Notes under the pieces: model-generated
What the model was told of the DNA's origin: nothing
What the model saw: the letters and a program-made list of their open reading frames with translations, nothing else
Database searches by the model: none
Translations under genes and position numbers: made by a program
Source of the DNA: Eubacterium sp.
Lineage (GTDB): Bacteria > Bacillota > Clostridia > Lachnospirales > Lachnospiraceae
Assembly (NCBI GenBank): GCA_021769425.1
Contig: JAETSX010000001.1
Coordinates: 1 to 64,000, forward strand
Length of the DNA stretch: 64,000 nt
Direction of reading: 5' to 3'
Shown here: positions 44,312-53,951 of the stretch, piece after piece
How the letters are laid out: every line of letters begins with the position of its first letter
Position numbering within the stretch: position 1 is the first letter of the stretch

Positions 44312-46000
44312 TTATTTCTGTCCGGTATTTCCCTGTATTTTGATTTTCTTGTAAGTAGAACCATTGAATATGCCCTGTCTCTTACACTTCTTGATGTTAT
44401 TTTTTATAATATAATAAACTTTGGCGTCTCCGGACAGAGAAATTCCGTTTACGGCCATATTGGAAATCTTATTTTTCCCAATGGAAGAAATCGTTCCGCT
44501 CATCGCCACGATTCCGTGCTGCTTGCAGCCTGTGATTTTATTTTCCTGGACTCCCTTAGTTCGGCTTTTTCCGGAACCGATGCTTCCTGCAATTAGCACA
44601 ATTCCGCTCTTATTGATGGTTTTTAAGGTATTCCCGGACACATTGGTAACCTTCGCCTTGTTGATGCAGATTCCGTTCTCACCGGTATTGCTGATGTTAT
44701 TTTTAGAAATATCTTTCAGAGAACAGTCTGCCTTTCCATGGATATCGATAATTGAGATCCCATGCTTTTTCGCTTTATTGATGGTATTCCCGGTAATACT
44801 GGTTACTTTGCCGTCGTCTACGCTGATTCCATTCCATTTTACATTGGTAATTTTATTTCCGGATACTTTCTTTACGGTTCCGCCTCCGATGGAAATTCCA
44901 TGTTTTGCAATATTTTTCAGGGTGTTGTTGGCAATTATTACATTTTTCCCGGAATCTACCATAATTCCATTCTTTTTCATGCCATCTGCCTGATTGCCTT
45001 CAATGATCACTCCATCTGCAACCATCACATGCATTGCAAACTGGTAAGGCCCTTTGATGGTATTATTTTTTACGGTCAGGTTGTTGATGCCGATACAAGT
45101 AATTGCAATTTTTGCCGCCTTGTTTTTGGAGGAGCAGGTAATGGTATTATTGGTAATGGTAATGTCTTCATTCCTGTATGTTCCGTCCTTCGTATGGCGG
45201 TGCTGTCCTACGCCGCAGGGTATGTCGTTGAATTTGTTGTTAGTGATGACCACATTTTTGCAGGAGGTTCCGTCAATGACAGAACCTTTGGCCCAGGGCT
45301 CATTGCCGGTTTTCCATGCTGTCTCAATCTGAATGGCTTCCCTTGCATAAGTATAATTATTTTCCTTGCCTTTCTTATAACGGAATCCGGTAAAGGTACA
45401 TCCGCTGACTTCACCGTTCTTCACGCCCACCAGTTCTAAAATATGGCAGTCATAAGTATTCTTAATGGTACAGTCTTTAATTATAATATTCTCTGCATGG
45501 TCAAAACGGACCACATCTGTTCCTTTGGTAGCCTTAGCCGTATTGCCGCCGTCAATAGTTCCGCCTTCTATGGTGATGTTTTTGGACATATTATATCTTC
45601 CCACAACATCTCTTTTGCTGTTCTGATCCACATTGAACAGGACTTCCCGGTTAATCCAACTGTCCATCCTGTACAGGGTTGCATTTTTGTCAAGGATTAA
45701 ATGGGTATTAGAATACACCCGAAGAGTTTTGTCAATGTTATAAGTTCCTGCCGGAAAATATATGGTAATCTCTCTCTTGGAACCAATGGCCTTATTCAGC
45801 ACACTCTGAATTCCCTTGGAATCAGACGCCTTGTCCTTGGGATTGACTTTTTCTTCTGCATCCGTAACTACGTTATAATCGTAATTGGGCGCAGATGACG
45901 CCTGGACCCGCCCTGTATTCAGCAGCGCTCCTGCGCTTACCAGCACGGCTGCCCACAATCCCAGCTTCCTTTTGATAACTTTCATTTGATCTTTTTTCAT
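44312..46000 (-). CDS. Secreted right-handed beta-helix protein
   Basis: 562-residue exported protein. A signal peptide (KLGLWAAVLVSAGALLNTGRVQAS) precedes a pectate-lyase-like N-terminal cap (SDSKGIQSVLNKAIGSKREITIYFPAGTYNI) and then some 14 parallel beta-helix coils of 20-23 residues with NNTI and HGI/NGI marks (for example KHGISI, WNGISV, ENGICI, KSGIVLI). This fold occurs in polysaccharide lyases, epimerases and adhesins; I see no catalytic motif that decides. There is no membrane anchor or sorting signal, so it is probably released or wall-associated. Confidence 0.85.
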   Translation of the reverse strand: MKKDQMKVIKRKLGLWAAVLVSAGALLNTGRVQASSAPNYDYNVVTDAEEKVNPKDKASDSKGIQSVLNKAIGSKREITIYFPAGTYNIDKTLRVYSNTHLILDKNATLYRMDSWINREVLFNVDQNSKRDVVGRYNMSKNITIEGGTIDGGNTAKATKGTDVVRFDHAENIIIKDCTIKNTYDCHILELVGVKNGEVSGCTFTGFRYKKGKENNYTYAREAIQIETAWKTGNEPWAKGSVIDGTSCKNVVITNNKFNDIPCGVGQHRHTKDGTYRNEDITITNNTITCSSKNKAAKIAITCIGINNLTVKNNTIKGPYQFAMHVMVADGVIIEGNQADGMKKNGIMVDSGKNVIIANNTLKNIAKHGISIGGGTVKKVSGNKITNVKWNGISVDDGKVTSITGNTINKAKKHGISIIDIHGKADCSLKDISKNNISNTGENGICINKAKVTNVSGNTLKTINKSGIVLIAGSIGSGKSRTKGVQENKITGCKQHGIVAMSGTISSIGKNKISNMAVNGISLSGDAKVYYIIKNNIKKCKRQGIFNGSTYKKIKIQGNTGQK

Positions 46001-46048
46001 TTTGCACCTCCGTATGATTTTTTATTATACCGAATAACACGAAAACAA

Positions 46049-46816
46049 TCAACGAGAAATTTCCCCTGGCAGGATTTCCTGATTCTCCCTCTCTACAACA
46101 AGAATTTTCTCCCGCACTGCAGCAATTCGGGGAAGACTGCGGTATTCCTGAATTACCCCATACTCTTTCCACATATGCATAGGCACAATATATTCCGCCT
46201 GCACATGCTCTATGAAATAATCGATCCCCAGATATTTATCCTCTTCCTGTCTGGGATCCAGCGCCACAAAGGCCAGATCTATTTTCCTTTCGGAAAGAAG
46301 ATTAATCTGTTCTTTATAGGTTTTTTCCTGATACTCATTAAATTCTTCCGGCTCTCCTTCCCATCTCCACCAGTTCAAGTCCCCCGCATGGTAAATAGTT
46401 TTACCGGAAACTGTCACAAGAAAGGCCACGCCGCTGTCTGTGGAAAGCAGTGTCTCAACAGTAATACCGCCTATTTCATGGCGTTCCCCCGGCTTGACAT
46501 AGGTGATGCAAGCTTTGATTCCCTCTTCCATCCCCAGCCGTTTCAAGGCGGAATTTCCCAGCTTCTTTTTGATATCTTTGGAAAAAATATAATGGATATT
46601 GGGATAATTCCTGCTCCATTTCAGCGTTTCCGGATCGAAATGATCCTGATGGCTGTGGCTGGAAAACACATATATCGGCATTTCTTTCGGCAATTCCGGC
46701 ATTTTTCCCTGATATATACAGTCTGGAACGCTGTCTCCCCTGCAATAGTCAAAAACCAACGCCTTCCCATCAATTTCCACACAAAAGGCGCTGTGGTGAA
46801 TATAAGTAATCTTCAT
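46049..46816 (-). CDS. Metallo-beta-lactamase-fold hydrolase
   Basis: 255-residue cytoplasmic protein of the UlaG/YtnP-like branch. Metal ligands are in FSSHSHQDHFDP (HxHxDH), the glycine-framed HAGDLNWWRW and the late His in VPMHMWKEYG. I use ATG 46816 (MKITYIHHSAFCVE), with GGAGG 5 bases upstream, not the track start. The substrate is unknown; neighbours do not suggest one. Confidence 0.85.
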   Translation of the reverse strand: MKITYIHHSAFCVEIDGKALVFDYCRGDSVPDCIYQGKMPELPKEMPIYVFSSHSHQDHFDPETLKWSRNYPNIHYIFSKDIKKKLGNSALKRLGMEEGIKACITYVKPGERHEIGGITVETLLSTDSGVAFLVTVSGKTIYHAGDLNWWRWEGEPEEFNEYQEKTYKEQINLLSERKIDLAFVALDPRQEEDKYLGIDYFIEHVQAEYIVPMHMWKEYGVIQEYRSLPRIAAVREKILVVERENQEILPGEISR

Positions 46817-46926
46817 TGTTTCCTCCGTTTTCTTCTGGCATTTTGTAAGCTGTTTTTTATTATACTGTAATTTCATCAAAATGTATAGGCAAAATGCAGA
46901 TGCTCCCTGCGGAATCTTTTCTTTTC

Positions 46927-46971
46927 GTTACTGTTCATTCCGACCAGTAACACGCTTCGCAGAACAGTGAC
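46927..46971. repeat. Short copy of the GTTACTGTTC/GAACAGTGAC repeat
   Basis: GTTACTGTTC at 46927 faces GAACAGTGAC ending at 46971 with CAGTAACACGCTTCGC between. Same end motif as the elements at 34208 and 50362. A run of eight C follows near 47010. Confidence 0.45.
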
Positions 46972-47029
46972 CTGTGAACAATAGCTCCTTTTCCATATCG
47001 TGCACAGTTCCCCCCCCTTTTACTTTGAC

Positions 47030-47065
47030 AGAAAAATATCCCCCGGCCAAAAGCCCGGGGGATAT
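47030..47065 (-). terminator. Terminator of the flavodiiron operon
   Basis: An 11-bp perfect stem ATATCCCCCGG with its complement, 8-base loop, then TTTTTCTG on the minus strand, 9 bp past the stop. Confidence 0.92.
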
Positions 47066-47073
47066 TAGTTCCA

Positions 47074-48291
47074 TTATTCTTCTTTCATCGAATCAATAAT
47101 CGCATCTGCAAGAGCATCCAGTTCCAGATTCTTATCTGCACCCATGGAAGAAGCGATGCTTAACCTCTCGTTTAAAACTGTCATGTTCTTCATTTCTTCA
47201 TCAATAAACCTCTGCATCAAATCTCCGGATTTGCAGGCCCAGGAACCATTCTCTATCAATGCAAACGTACGGTTCTGCATATTCAGCGCTTTCATATCCA
47301 TCAGGAAATTATGCATCACCGGATAAATGCCCAGGTTATATGTCACAGAAGCCAGCACAATATGGCTGTATTTAAAAGCTTCTGAAATCAGATAGGAAAC
47401 ATGGGTGTTCGACACATCATAAACTGCCACATTAGTGCATCCCTTTTCACAGAGTCTTGCCGCCAATGCCTGTGCCGCCGATTCCGTATTGCCGTACATG
47501 GAAGCATAGGCAATCAAAACACCCTGCTCCTCCGGCTCATACCGGCTCCATTTATCATATTTGTCTATAAAATACCCCAGGTTCTCACGCCAGACGGGGC
47601 CGTGCAGCGGACAGATAAATTTAATCTGGTCTAAAATGCCGGAGGCTTTCTTTAACAGAAGCTGAATATGGGGCCCGTATTTGCCAACGATATTCGTCAG
47701 GTAGCGGCGGGCTTCATCAATCCAGTCACGGTCGAAATCCACTTCATCGGCAAAGAGCTTACCGTCAAGGGCGATAAAAGAACCAAATGCATCTGCGGCA
47801 AACAGTACGCCGTTTGTGGTGTCAAATGTTACCATTGCTTCCGGCCAGTGCACCATGGGAGCCGCTACAAAAGTTACTGTATGATCGCCAAAGCAGTGGG
47901 TATCCCCTTCCGCCACAGTAATGCACTCGTGGAGATCCGGATGGAAGCCGAACTGGCGCATCAGCATAAAGGCTTTCTCACTGGAAATTACTTTTACATC
48001 CGGATAACGAAGCAGGATCTGCTCTACGGAAGCCGCATGATCCGGCTCCATATGATTGATCACCAGCCAATCCAGGGAACGGTCTCCCAGCAGATAATCC
48101 AGGTTTTCCGCAAGCTGGCGGTAAGCCGACCAGTCCACTGTGTCAAACAAAACCGTTTCTTTATCCATCAGCAGATATGCATTATAGCTTACACCCTGCG
48201 GAATCGGATGAATATTCTCAAATAGATGAAGCCTGTGATCATTGGCTCCCACCCAGTACAAATCTTCGGTTACTTTCCGTACACAATACAT
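47074..48291 (-). CDS. fprA: Flavodiiron protein (A-type flavoprotein, FprA)
   Basis: Reduces O2 to water or NO to N2O, protecting anaerobes. The 405-residue protein has a metallo-beta-lactamase-like diiron domain (ligands in NHMEPDHAAS, HWPEAMVTFD and LHGPVWRE) and a C-terminal FMN flavodoxin domain (IAYASMYGNTESAAQAL). AGGAGG precedes ATG. It lies 20 bp after the dehydrogenase-EtfA-rubredoxin fusion; rubredoxin is the known electron donor of this family, so the pair is likely functional. Confidence 0.95.
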   Translation of the reverse strand: MYCVRKVTEDLYWVGANDHRLHLFENIHPIPQGVSYNAYLLMDKETVLFDTVDWSAYRQLAENLDYLLGDRSLDWLVINHMEPDHAASVEQILLRYPDVKVISSEKAFMLMRQFGFHPDLHECITVAEGDTHCFGDHTVTFVAAPMVHWPEAMVTFDTTNGVLFAADAFGSFIALDGKLFADEVDFDRDWIDEARRYLTNIVGKYGPHIQLLLKKASGILDQIKFICPLHGPVWRENLGYFIDKYDKWSRYEPEEQGVLIAYASMYGNTESAAQALAARLCEKGCTNVAVYDVSNTHVSYLISEAFKYSHIVLASVTYNLGIYPVMHNFLMDMKALNMQNRTFALIENGSWACKSGDLMQRFIDEEMKNMTVLNERLSIASSMGADKNLELDALADAIIDSMKEE

Positions 48292-48311
48292 AGATTCGTT
48301 CCTCCTCTCTG

Positions 48312-50228
48312 TTAGGCCTCAATAAACTGTTCTTTGCCTTCTGCACATTCCGGACATACCCAGTCTTCCGGCAATTTCTCAAACAAAGTTCCAGGTACGA
48401 TTTCCGCGTCTTCATCGCCGACTTCCGGAATGTATTCATATCCGCAGCCGCCGCATACATAACGTTTGCCAATAGGTTCCGGCTTTGGAACAGGAGGACG
48501 TTTCATCTTCACCATAGGAGGCGCAGGCTGTTTCTCTCCGGCGCCAAGAGCCTCTGTAAGAAGCGGAAGAATCTCTGCCACATCTCCCACGATTCCATAA
48601 TCGCAGTTTTTGAAAATGGGGGCGTTGCCGTTCCTATTGATGGCCACAATTGCAGACGCGTCTTTGATTCCCTTTAAATGCTGGATAGCTCCGGAAATGC
48701 CGCAGGCAATATAGAGATTGCCTTTGAATTTCTGTCCAGACATTCCCACATAACGGTTCAGCGGCACATATTTTAACGTCTCTGCAACCGGACGGGAGGA
48801 ACCGATAGCCGCCCCTGCCGCTTTCGCCAGATCTTCAATCAGCTTCATATTCTCTTTGCTTCCGATTCCTTTTCCGGCGGAAACTACCCGTTCTGCCTGT
48901 GCGATAGGCGTATCTATGGGAATGCCTACGGTGAAGTCATGTCCGTCTTTTCTCAATGCTTCCGCCAGTGCCTCTACCCGCTCTTTGGCTCCGCCTTCTT
49001 TAAAAATCTTGCCTTTGCGCACGCCTGTAATGGGCGCTGGTTTCTTTGCTGTCGAACGGCTGCCGCCTCCGCCGGAGCTCTTTTTCATTCTTCCGATAAT
49101 GTGAGAAGCAATGACGACACGCTGAATCTCATTGGTTCCTTCATAAATAGTGGTAATCTTCGCATCCCGGTACATCCGCTCCACATCCATGCCCTTTAAG
49201 AAACCAGTGCCGCCGAAAATCTGCACTGCATCATTGGTTACTTCCAGCGCAATATCGGATGCATACATCTTTGCCATGGCAGCTTCCATAGAATAAGAAC
49301 TGTGAGCTTCCTTTAATTCCGCTGCGGAATAAACCAGAAATCTTGCACAGCGAAGCTTGGTGGCCATATCAGCCAGTTTAAATGAAATGCCCTGCTGCGC
49401 GGCAATGGGCCTTCCGAACTGAATGCGCTCTTTCGCATAGTCAAGGGCCTGTTCGTATGCTCCCTGGGCAATGCCAAGAGCCTGCGCGGCAATGCCGATG
49501 CGTCCGCCGTCTAAGGTGGACATTGCAATCTTAAATCCTTCTCCTTCTTTGCCCAGCAGGTTTTCCTTGGGAACCTTCACGTCATTAAAAATCAGTTCCG
49601 CCGTGGTGGAGGACCGTATGCCCAGTTTGTCGTAATGGTCGCCGAATTCAAAGCCTTCCCATCCTTTTTCCACAATAAAAGCAGAAATTCCGCGGGTTCC
49701 TATATCCGGCGTTGTCACTGCAAATACCACATATGTATCAGCTTTCGGCGCATTGGTGATAAATATCTTGCCGCCGTTTAACAGATAATAATCTCCTTTG
49801 TCAATGGCCGTCGTCTCTGTTCCTCCAGCATCGGATCCTGCATTGGGCTCCGTTAAACCGAAGGCTGCAATCTTTTCGCCCTTTGCCAGAGGAACCAGAT
49901 ATTTCTTCTTCTGCTCCTCATTGCCGTATGCAAAAATCGGAAACGACCCCAGGGAAACATGTGCAGAAAGAATTACGCCTGATCCGCCGTCTACCCGGGC
50001 AAGCTCTTCCACGGCAATGGCATAGCTTAAAATGTCAAGCCCTGATCCGCCGTACTCTTTGGGATAGGGAATTCCCATAAGCCCCATTTCTCCAAGCTTT
50101 TTCACTGCTTCGTCCGGGAAACGGTTTTCCTGGTCTAAGGAAAATGCAATGGGTTTGATTTCCTCTTCGGCAAAGGAGCGAATCTTTGCCCGTAACTGCT
50201 CATGCTCTGCTGCTGTCTGGAATAACAT
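48312..50228 (-). CDS. Acyl-CoA dehydrogenase-EtfA FAD domain-rubredoxin fusion
   Basis: A 638-residue three-part electron-transfer protein. Residues 1-385 are an acyl-CoA dehydrogenase: [22 protein letters not shown]-type (here [14 protein letters not shown]) and the catalytic Glu in [10 protein letters not shown]. After a Gly/Ser/Lys linker, about 415-560 matches only the C-terminal FAD-binding domain of EtfA ([54 protein letters not shown]). The last 50 residues are rubredoxin ([10 protein letters not shown] ... DWVCPECA). The EtfB partner and the EtfA N-domain are absent. ATG 50228 has AAAGGAGG upstream; the track start adds 39 residues. Electrons could pass from acyl-CoA through FAD and rubredoxin to FprA. 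Confidence 0.93.
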   Translation of the reverse strand: MLFQTAAEHEQLRAKIRSFAEEEIKPIAFSLDQENRFPDEAVKKLGEMGLMGIPYPKEYGGSGLDILSYAIAVEELARVDGGSGVILSAHVSLGSFPIFAYGNEEQKKKYLVPLAKGEKIAAFGLTEPNAGSDAGGTETTAIDKGDYYLLNGGKIFITNAPKADTYVVFAVTTPDIGTRGISAFIVEKGWEGFEFGDHYDKLGIRSSTTAELIFNDVKVPKENLLGKEGEGFKIAMSTLDGGRIGIAAQALGIAQGAYEQALDYAKERIQFGRPIAAQQGISFKLADMATKLRCARFLVYSAAELKEAHSSYSMEAAMAKMYASDIALEVTNDAVQIFGGTGFLKGMDVERMYRDAKITTIYEGTNEIQRVVIASHIIGRMKKSSGGGGSRSTAKKPAPITGVRKGKIFKEGGAKERVEALAEALRKDGHDFTVGIPIDTPIAQAERVVSAGKGIGSKENMKLIEDLAKAAGAAIGSSRPVAETLKYVPLNRYVGMSGQKFKGNLYIACGISGAIQHLKGIKDASAIVAINRNGNAPIFKNCDYGIVGDVAEILPLLTEALGAGEKQPAPPMVKMKRPPVPKPEPIGKRYVCGGCGYEYIPEVGDEDAEIVPGTLFEKLPEDWVCPECAEGKEQFIEA

Positions 50229-50303
50229 AACATTACCTCCTTTTCTATATGCCAATATTTTATTAATTACCGAACTATTGTTTCTTGCATTTTTGCTAAT
50301 TTT

Positions 50304-50332
50304 AATATAGCAAATATAAGATTTTTTGTCAA
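50304..50332 (-). promoter_or_regulatory. Sigma-A promoter of the fusion-fprA operon
   Basis: Minus strand TTGACA, 17-base spacer, TATATT, about 75 bp before the start codon. Confidence 0.8.
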
Positions 50333-50361
50333 TTCTTCTATACAATGCTTTTGAAATTTTC

Positions 50362-50503
50362 GTAACAGTTCAGCCCAGGACTTTGCACTTGCTGCAAAGT
50401 CCGTAAGAATGTGTAGATTGAGCCAGGAATCCAGCCCTTTGCTGAAAGCAAACTTTAAATGGGCTGGATTCGGTAACAGTGAAGGCAAAGGCTGAACTGT
50501 TAC
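50362..50503. repeat. 142-bp MITE-like element with 14-bp terminal inverted repeats
   Basis: Perfect ends GTAACAGTTCAGCC (50362-50375) and GGCTGAACTGTTAC (50490-50503). Two internal perfect hairpins: GGACTTTGC/GCAAAGTCC (50378-50402) and GAATCCAGCCC/GGGCTGGATTC (50427-50471). It encodes nothing. A half copy occurs inverted at 52293-52333. The rest of the 50229-50724 gap holds the promoter, an AT-rich stretch and the next terminator. Confidence 0.85.
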
Positions 50504-50647
50504 AAATTTTCTTTTTTTTCAAAAAATGCTGAATTCGTGATAGAAGTTTAAAAGAGTGCACAGCTAAATATTCTTTTCCGCTCCTGCTTAATCTGTTGCT
50601 CTCTTTTCATAACCGGGTACTCTCATAACACAAAAATCAGGAGTGCA

Positions 50648-50696
50648 CAAAAAGGATGCGAATCCCTCAGACAAAACTCTGTGGGATTCGCATCCT
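50648..50696 (-). terminator. Terminator of the FliD-like gene
   Basis: A perfect 14-bp stem AGGATGCGAATCCC with its complement, a loop that itself pairs (CAGA/TCTG), and TTTTTG after it on the minus strand, 28 bp past the stop. Confidence 0.9.
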
Positions 50697-50724
50697 GTAG
50701 CTTCTTATCTTTTCCTGAAACAGA

Positions 50725-51933
50725 TTAGATATAATCTGCATAGCGGAAACCTTCCTGCAAATTGTATGCCCCAGCCGCTGTATAACTGTTGGATGTATTG
50801 GCATGGGTAGTCATATAAAAATCTACCAATGAAGCATTGGTGGCAACAGAAGAACCATAGTCTTTGAAAAACTTCTGTACTTTAGACATATCCGCTTTCT
50901 TAAATATGTCTTCGTCAATCTTCATTCTGCCTTTCATGTCCACATTAATTCCAAACTGTTTCAGCACATCCGCATTGCGTGCCGTCTTTCCTCTGATTTG
51001 AGACAGGTTCGATAATACGCCGGAATTGGCGCTGGATTCAGCAACGTCAAACATGTTGTTGTAATTGCTGACAAAACTCTTGGCCGCTGCAAAAATCTTA
51101 GCAACGTCATAGTTCTCATTGCCATCCTTATCTTTTACTCTTTCATACAATTCATCGGACGCCAGTGTTTCGCTGTCCGCCTTGAGAGCTGCAGCGCTGG
51201 AACCTGTTGCATTGTTTGTTGCGCTGTCTTCCGTATCGGTCTTATTGGTTTTATCAGCTGTATCTGTCTTATTCGTAGTATTTGCAACGCTGGCAAACTT
51301 CAGACGGGATGTAATCTTGGAACCGTAACTCATAATATCATTGGTGGAAAACAGATCCTGCACTTTGGAAACATCCGCTCCCTTCAGCTTGTTTTCGTTC
51401 AGTTGAAGCGTGCCATTTGCATTAATTGTAATGCCCAGTTCTGCAAGCTTATCAGAATTTGCATTCGTGCTGTCCATCATATTTGCCACATATGCTGTTT
51501 TGCCCGCCAATGTAGATTTCTTTGCGGCAGTCACAACACTGTTATAATCCGCCACAAAATTCTTCATGGCTGAAGTTACTTTGTCTGATGCGCTCTGGCC
51601 GTTTTCCGTGTCTGTATAAGTTTTCTCATTCTGTAATGCGGATACAGAATTCTTCAAACTGGAAAGCCCATTGGTCAGGTTCGTGTTCGCCTCCTGAGCC
51701 TGTTTTGAAATCTTCGGATTCTTCTTCTCTTCTAAAATCTTGTCAAGAATATTGGTGGAACTGCTCTTCTTGCTGGCAGTTGCCATACTTGAACTGCTGC
51801 CAGTGCCGTAATATGCCTTTAAAAGTTTACCGTAGCTTCCGCTCTTAATACTCGCATAATCTGAGAGGAAATTCTGATTTCCCGCTCCGCTGCCTGAAAT
51901 ACTCTGAAATAATTGTGAATAACCCTGACTCAT
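50725..51933 (-). CDS. Orphan protein with two FliD C-domain-like modules
   Basis: 402 residues, soluble, no signal peptide, no cysteine. Two related halves each show the pattern of the FliD (flagellar cap) C-terminal domain: residues about 125-195 (FVADYNSVVTAAKKS ... LAELGITINANGTLQLNENKL ... VQDLF) and about 285-370 (FVSNYNNMFDVAESS ... LKQFGINVDMKGRMKIDEDIF ... VQKFF). They are joined by a Thr/Asp/Lys repeat linker (NKTDTADKTNKTDTED). The N-terminal half is Ser/Gly-rich. No FliD N-domain and no flagellar gene is in the window. Own ribosome site (AAAGGAG) and terminator. Function unknown; a coat, matrix or secreted structural role is possible. Confidence 0.7.
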   Translation of the reverse strand: MSQGYSQLFQSISGSGAGNQNFLSDYASIKSGSYGKLLKAYYGTGSSSSMATASKKSSSTNILDKILEEKKNPKISKQAQEANTNLTNGLSSLKNSVSALQNEKTYTDTENGQSASDKVTSAMKNFVADYNSVVTAAKKSTLAGKTAYVANMMDSTNANSDKLAELGITINANGTLQLNENKLKGADVSKVQDLFSTNDIMSYGSKITSRLKFASVANTTNKTDTADKTNKTDTEDSATNNATGSSAAALKADSETLASDELYERVKDKDGNENYDVAKIFAAAKSFVSNYNNMFDVAESSANSGVLSNLSQIRGKTARNADVLKQFGINVDMKGRMKIDEDIFKKADMSKVQKFFKDYGSSVATNASLVDFYMTTHANTSNSYTAAGAYNLQEGFRYADYI

Positions 51934-52084
51934 ACATCATCACTCCTTTGAACAAAACATAAACTTCCCTATCCTTATGTCTGATAGATCAGGTATATCA
52001 TTGCAAAATTCTTTTCGTTATATTTATTATAACACACACATTTCAGGATTTCAAGATGGCTTGCGGCCATTTACACAGAAAAAT

Positions 52085-52333
52085 GTTACCGTTCACAACA
52101 TGGAAGGCATCTGAACTGTTACTGTTCAGCCTTCGGCTTCATTGTTACGGAATCTGCTCATTCCGAATCACCGGCGGCAAGGGATGCTGAGCGCCAGCGG
52201 CGCTTGTTTGGCGCCGACTGAAACGGAGTGCAGACTAGTATGATTCCTTCCGGGCTGCATTAACATATACTCACAGCATTCCCTTAAGGTACGGACTTTG
52301 CAGCAAGTGCAAAGTCCTGGACTGAATTGTTGC
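52085..52333. repeat. Degraded copies of the GTAACAGTTCAG palindromic element
   Basis: The right end (52293-52333) is the inverted left half of the 50362 element with few changes: GGACTTTGC...GCAAAGTCC then CTGAATTGTTGC. The left part has GTTACCGTTCA, CTGAACTGTTAC and a GTTCAGCC-TTC-GGCTTC hairpin. Between them a GGCGC-rich stretch and no coding frame. The remaining 51934-52084 is AT-rich upstream sequence of the FliD-like gene. Confidence 0.6.
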
Positions 52334-52376
52334 CTGGTTTCCCATGAATATCTCTTTTTCACAGGCAACAAACCTT

Positions 52377-53864
52377 CTATATAATAATGCACACCAGCCC
52401 CCCATTGCTGTCATTGACAATCTTCTGCATGGTATCCTGCAGCTTCACCTGGCTTTCGTCATCCATCATGGTAATCTTGCTGCGGATTCCGTCTTCCACC
52501 AGCTCCCCGATGGATTTCCCGAAAATATTAGTCTGCCAGATTCCCTCTTCCTGCTCCCTGGAGGTTTTGATATATCCAATCAAATCCTGAGCCTGCTCTT
52601 CGCTTCCGATAATCGGCGCTATCTCGGTTTCCACATTCGCTTTGATCATGTGAATCGAGGGCGATTGGGCCTTGATTTTCACGCCGAACTTATTGCCGTG
52701 GCGAATCAGCACCGGCTCCTCAATTTCAATATCGGTAAGCTGAGGCGTCACCACGCCGTATCCCTTTTGCTTTACAGCTTCCATAGCGCTGCCCACTTTA
52801 TCATACTCTTTTTTCATAGCGGACAGTTCCCGGATCATGGAAATCAATTGATATTCTCCGGAAATCGGAACGCCTGTCAGTTCGCTCATATTCTCGTAAT
52901 AATATTTCTGGTCAATGTCAAACATGATCTGAACGCAGCCCCGAGACAATTCCACCTTATCCAGCTTCATCCGGCGGATATATTCCCCCTCCGGCACAAG
53001 CTCCGTGTTCCGCACATCTTTGGCATAAGTGAATTTCTTAAGAATCTGCATGGCGTTGCTGATAATATTTTCTTTGATTTTGTGGGTGTTTTCCAGCATT
53101 TCCACCCATTTCGGCAGAAAAAAGTCCACCCGCTCAATGGGAAATTCATAAAGAATCCCTTCCAGAATGCGGAAAATATCATCTTTTCTCAACTGTTCGC
53201 AGTTAACCGGCAATGTGGACACACCGTATTTTTCTGAAAGCTCCTCCGCCAGCTTCTGACTCTCCGCTCCATAAGGTTTCTGAGTATTCAAAAGCAAAAG
53301 AAAGGGCTTACCTAATTTCTTCAGCCCTGCAATGGTTTTTTCTTCCGCAGGAATATAACTCTCTCTGGGCAGCTCCGTGATAGAGCCGTCTGTGGTAATC
53401 ACAATTCCGATATTGGAATGTTCCCGGATGACCTTCTGGGTGCCGATTTCCGCGGCCTGGGTAAAAGGAATCTCATAGTCGAACCAGGGGGTTTTTACCA
53501 TCCGCTCCGCCCCTTCTTCCATATGCCCGGTAGCTCCATCCACCATAAAGCCCACGCAGTCAATAAGCCGGACGCTGACTTCCAGATCTTCACTGAGTTT
53601 GATTTTAGCAGCCTCCTTTGGCACAAATTTCGGCTCCGTGGTCATTATGGTTTTGCCCTGGGCAGACTGGGGCAGCTCATCGGTGGCCCGTTCCCTGCTG
53701 TGCACATCCTCCATCTCCGGCAGCACCATCACGTCCATAAAACGTTTGATAAACGTGGATTTGCCGGTCCGCACAGGCCCCACCACCCCGATATAGATAT
53801 CCCCGCCGGTTCTGGCGCTGATATCTTTGTAAATATTATATGTACCTGTATTGATATTTTCCAT
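52377..53864 (-). CDS. spoIVA: Stage IV sporulation protein A
   Basis: ATPase that polymerises on the forespore surface and anchors the coat basement layer. The 495-residue length is standard. It has Walker A GPVRTGKST, the DCVGFMVDGATGHMEEG region and the C-terminal half ending GGLVCIII, which in Bacillus is needed for localisation. ATG has AGGAGG upstream. A CATATACT at 53892-53899 resembles the -10 of a sigma-E promoter, as expected, with a poor -35. Confidence 0.97.
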   Translation of the reverse strand: MENINTGTYNIYKDISARTGGDIYIGVVGPVRTGKSTFIKRFMDVMVLPEMEDVHSRERATDELPQSAQGKTIMTTEPKFVPKEAAKIKLSEDLEVSVRLIDCVGFMVDGATGHMEEGAERMVKTPWFDYEIPFTQAAEIGTQKVIREHSNIGIVITTDGSITELPRESYIPAEEKTIAGLKKLGKPFLLLLNTQKPYGAESQKLAEELSEKYGVSTLPVNCEQLRKDDIFRILEGILYEFPIERVDFFLPKWVEMLENTHKIKENIISNAMQILKKFTYAKDVRNTELVPEGEYIRRMKLDKVELSRGCVQIMFDIDQKYYYENMSELTGVPISGEYQLISMIRELSAMKKEYDKVGSAMEAVKQKGYGVVTPQLTDIEIEEPVLIRHGNKFGVKIKAQSPSIHMIKANVETEIAPIIGSEEQAQDLIGYIKTSREQEEGIWQTNIFGKSIGELVEDGIRSKITMMDDESQVKLQDTMQKIVNDSNGGLVCIII

Positions 53865-53951
53865 ACAAAAACCTCCTGTTCTACTGTTATCAGTATATGC
53901 AGGAGGTTTGCAGGGAATGCCAGATATTTGTACAAAATTCAGGACAAATCG

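Noticed and set aside
47009-47018. Run of eight C as a phase-variable tract
   Set aside because: It is outside any gene or recognisable promoter spacer, so there is no support for phase variation.
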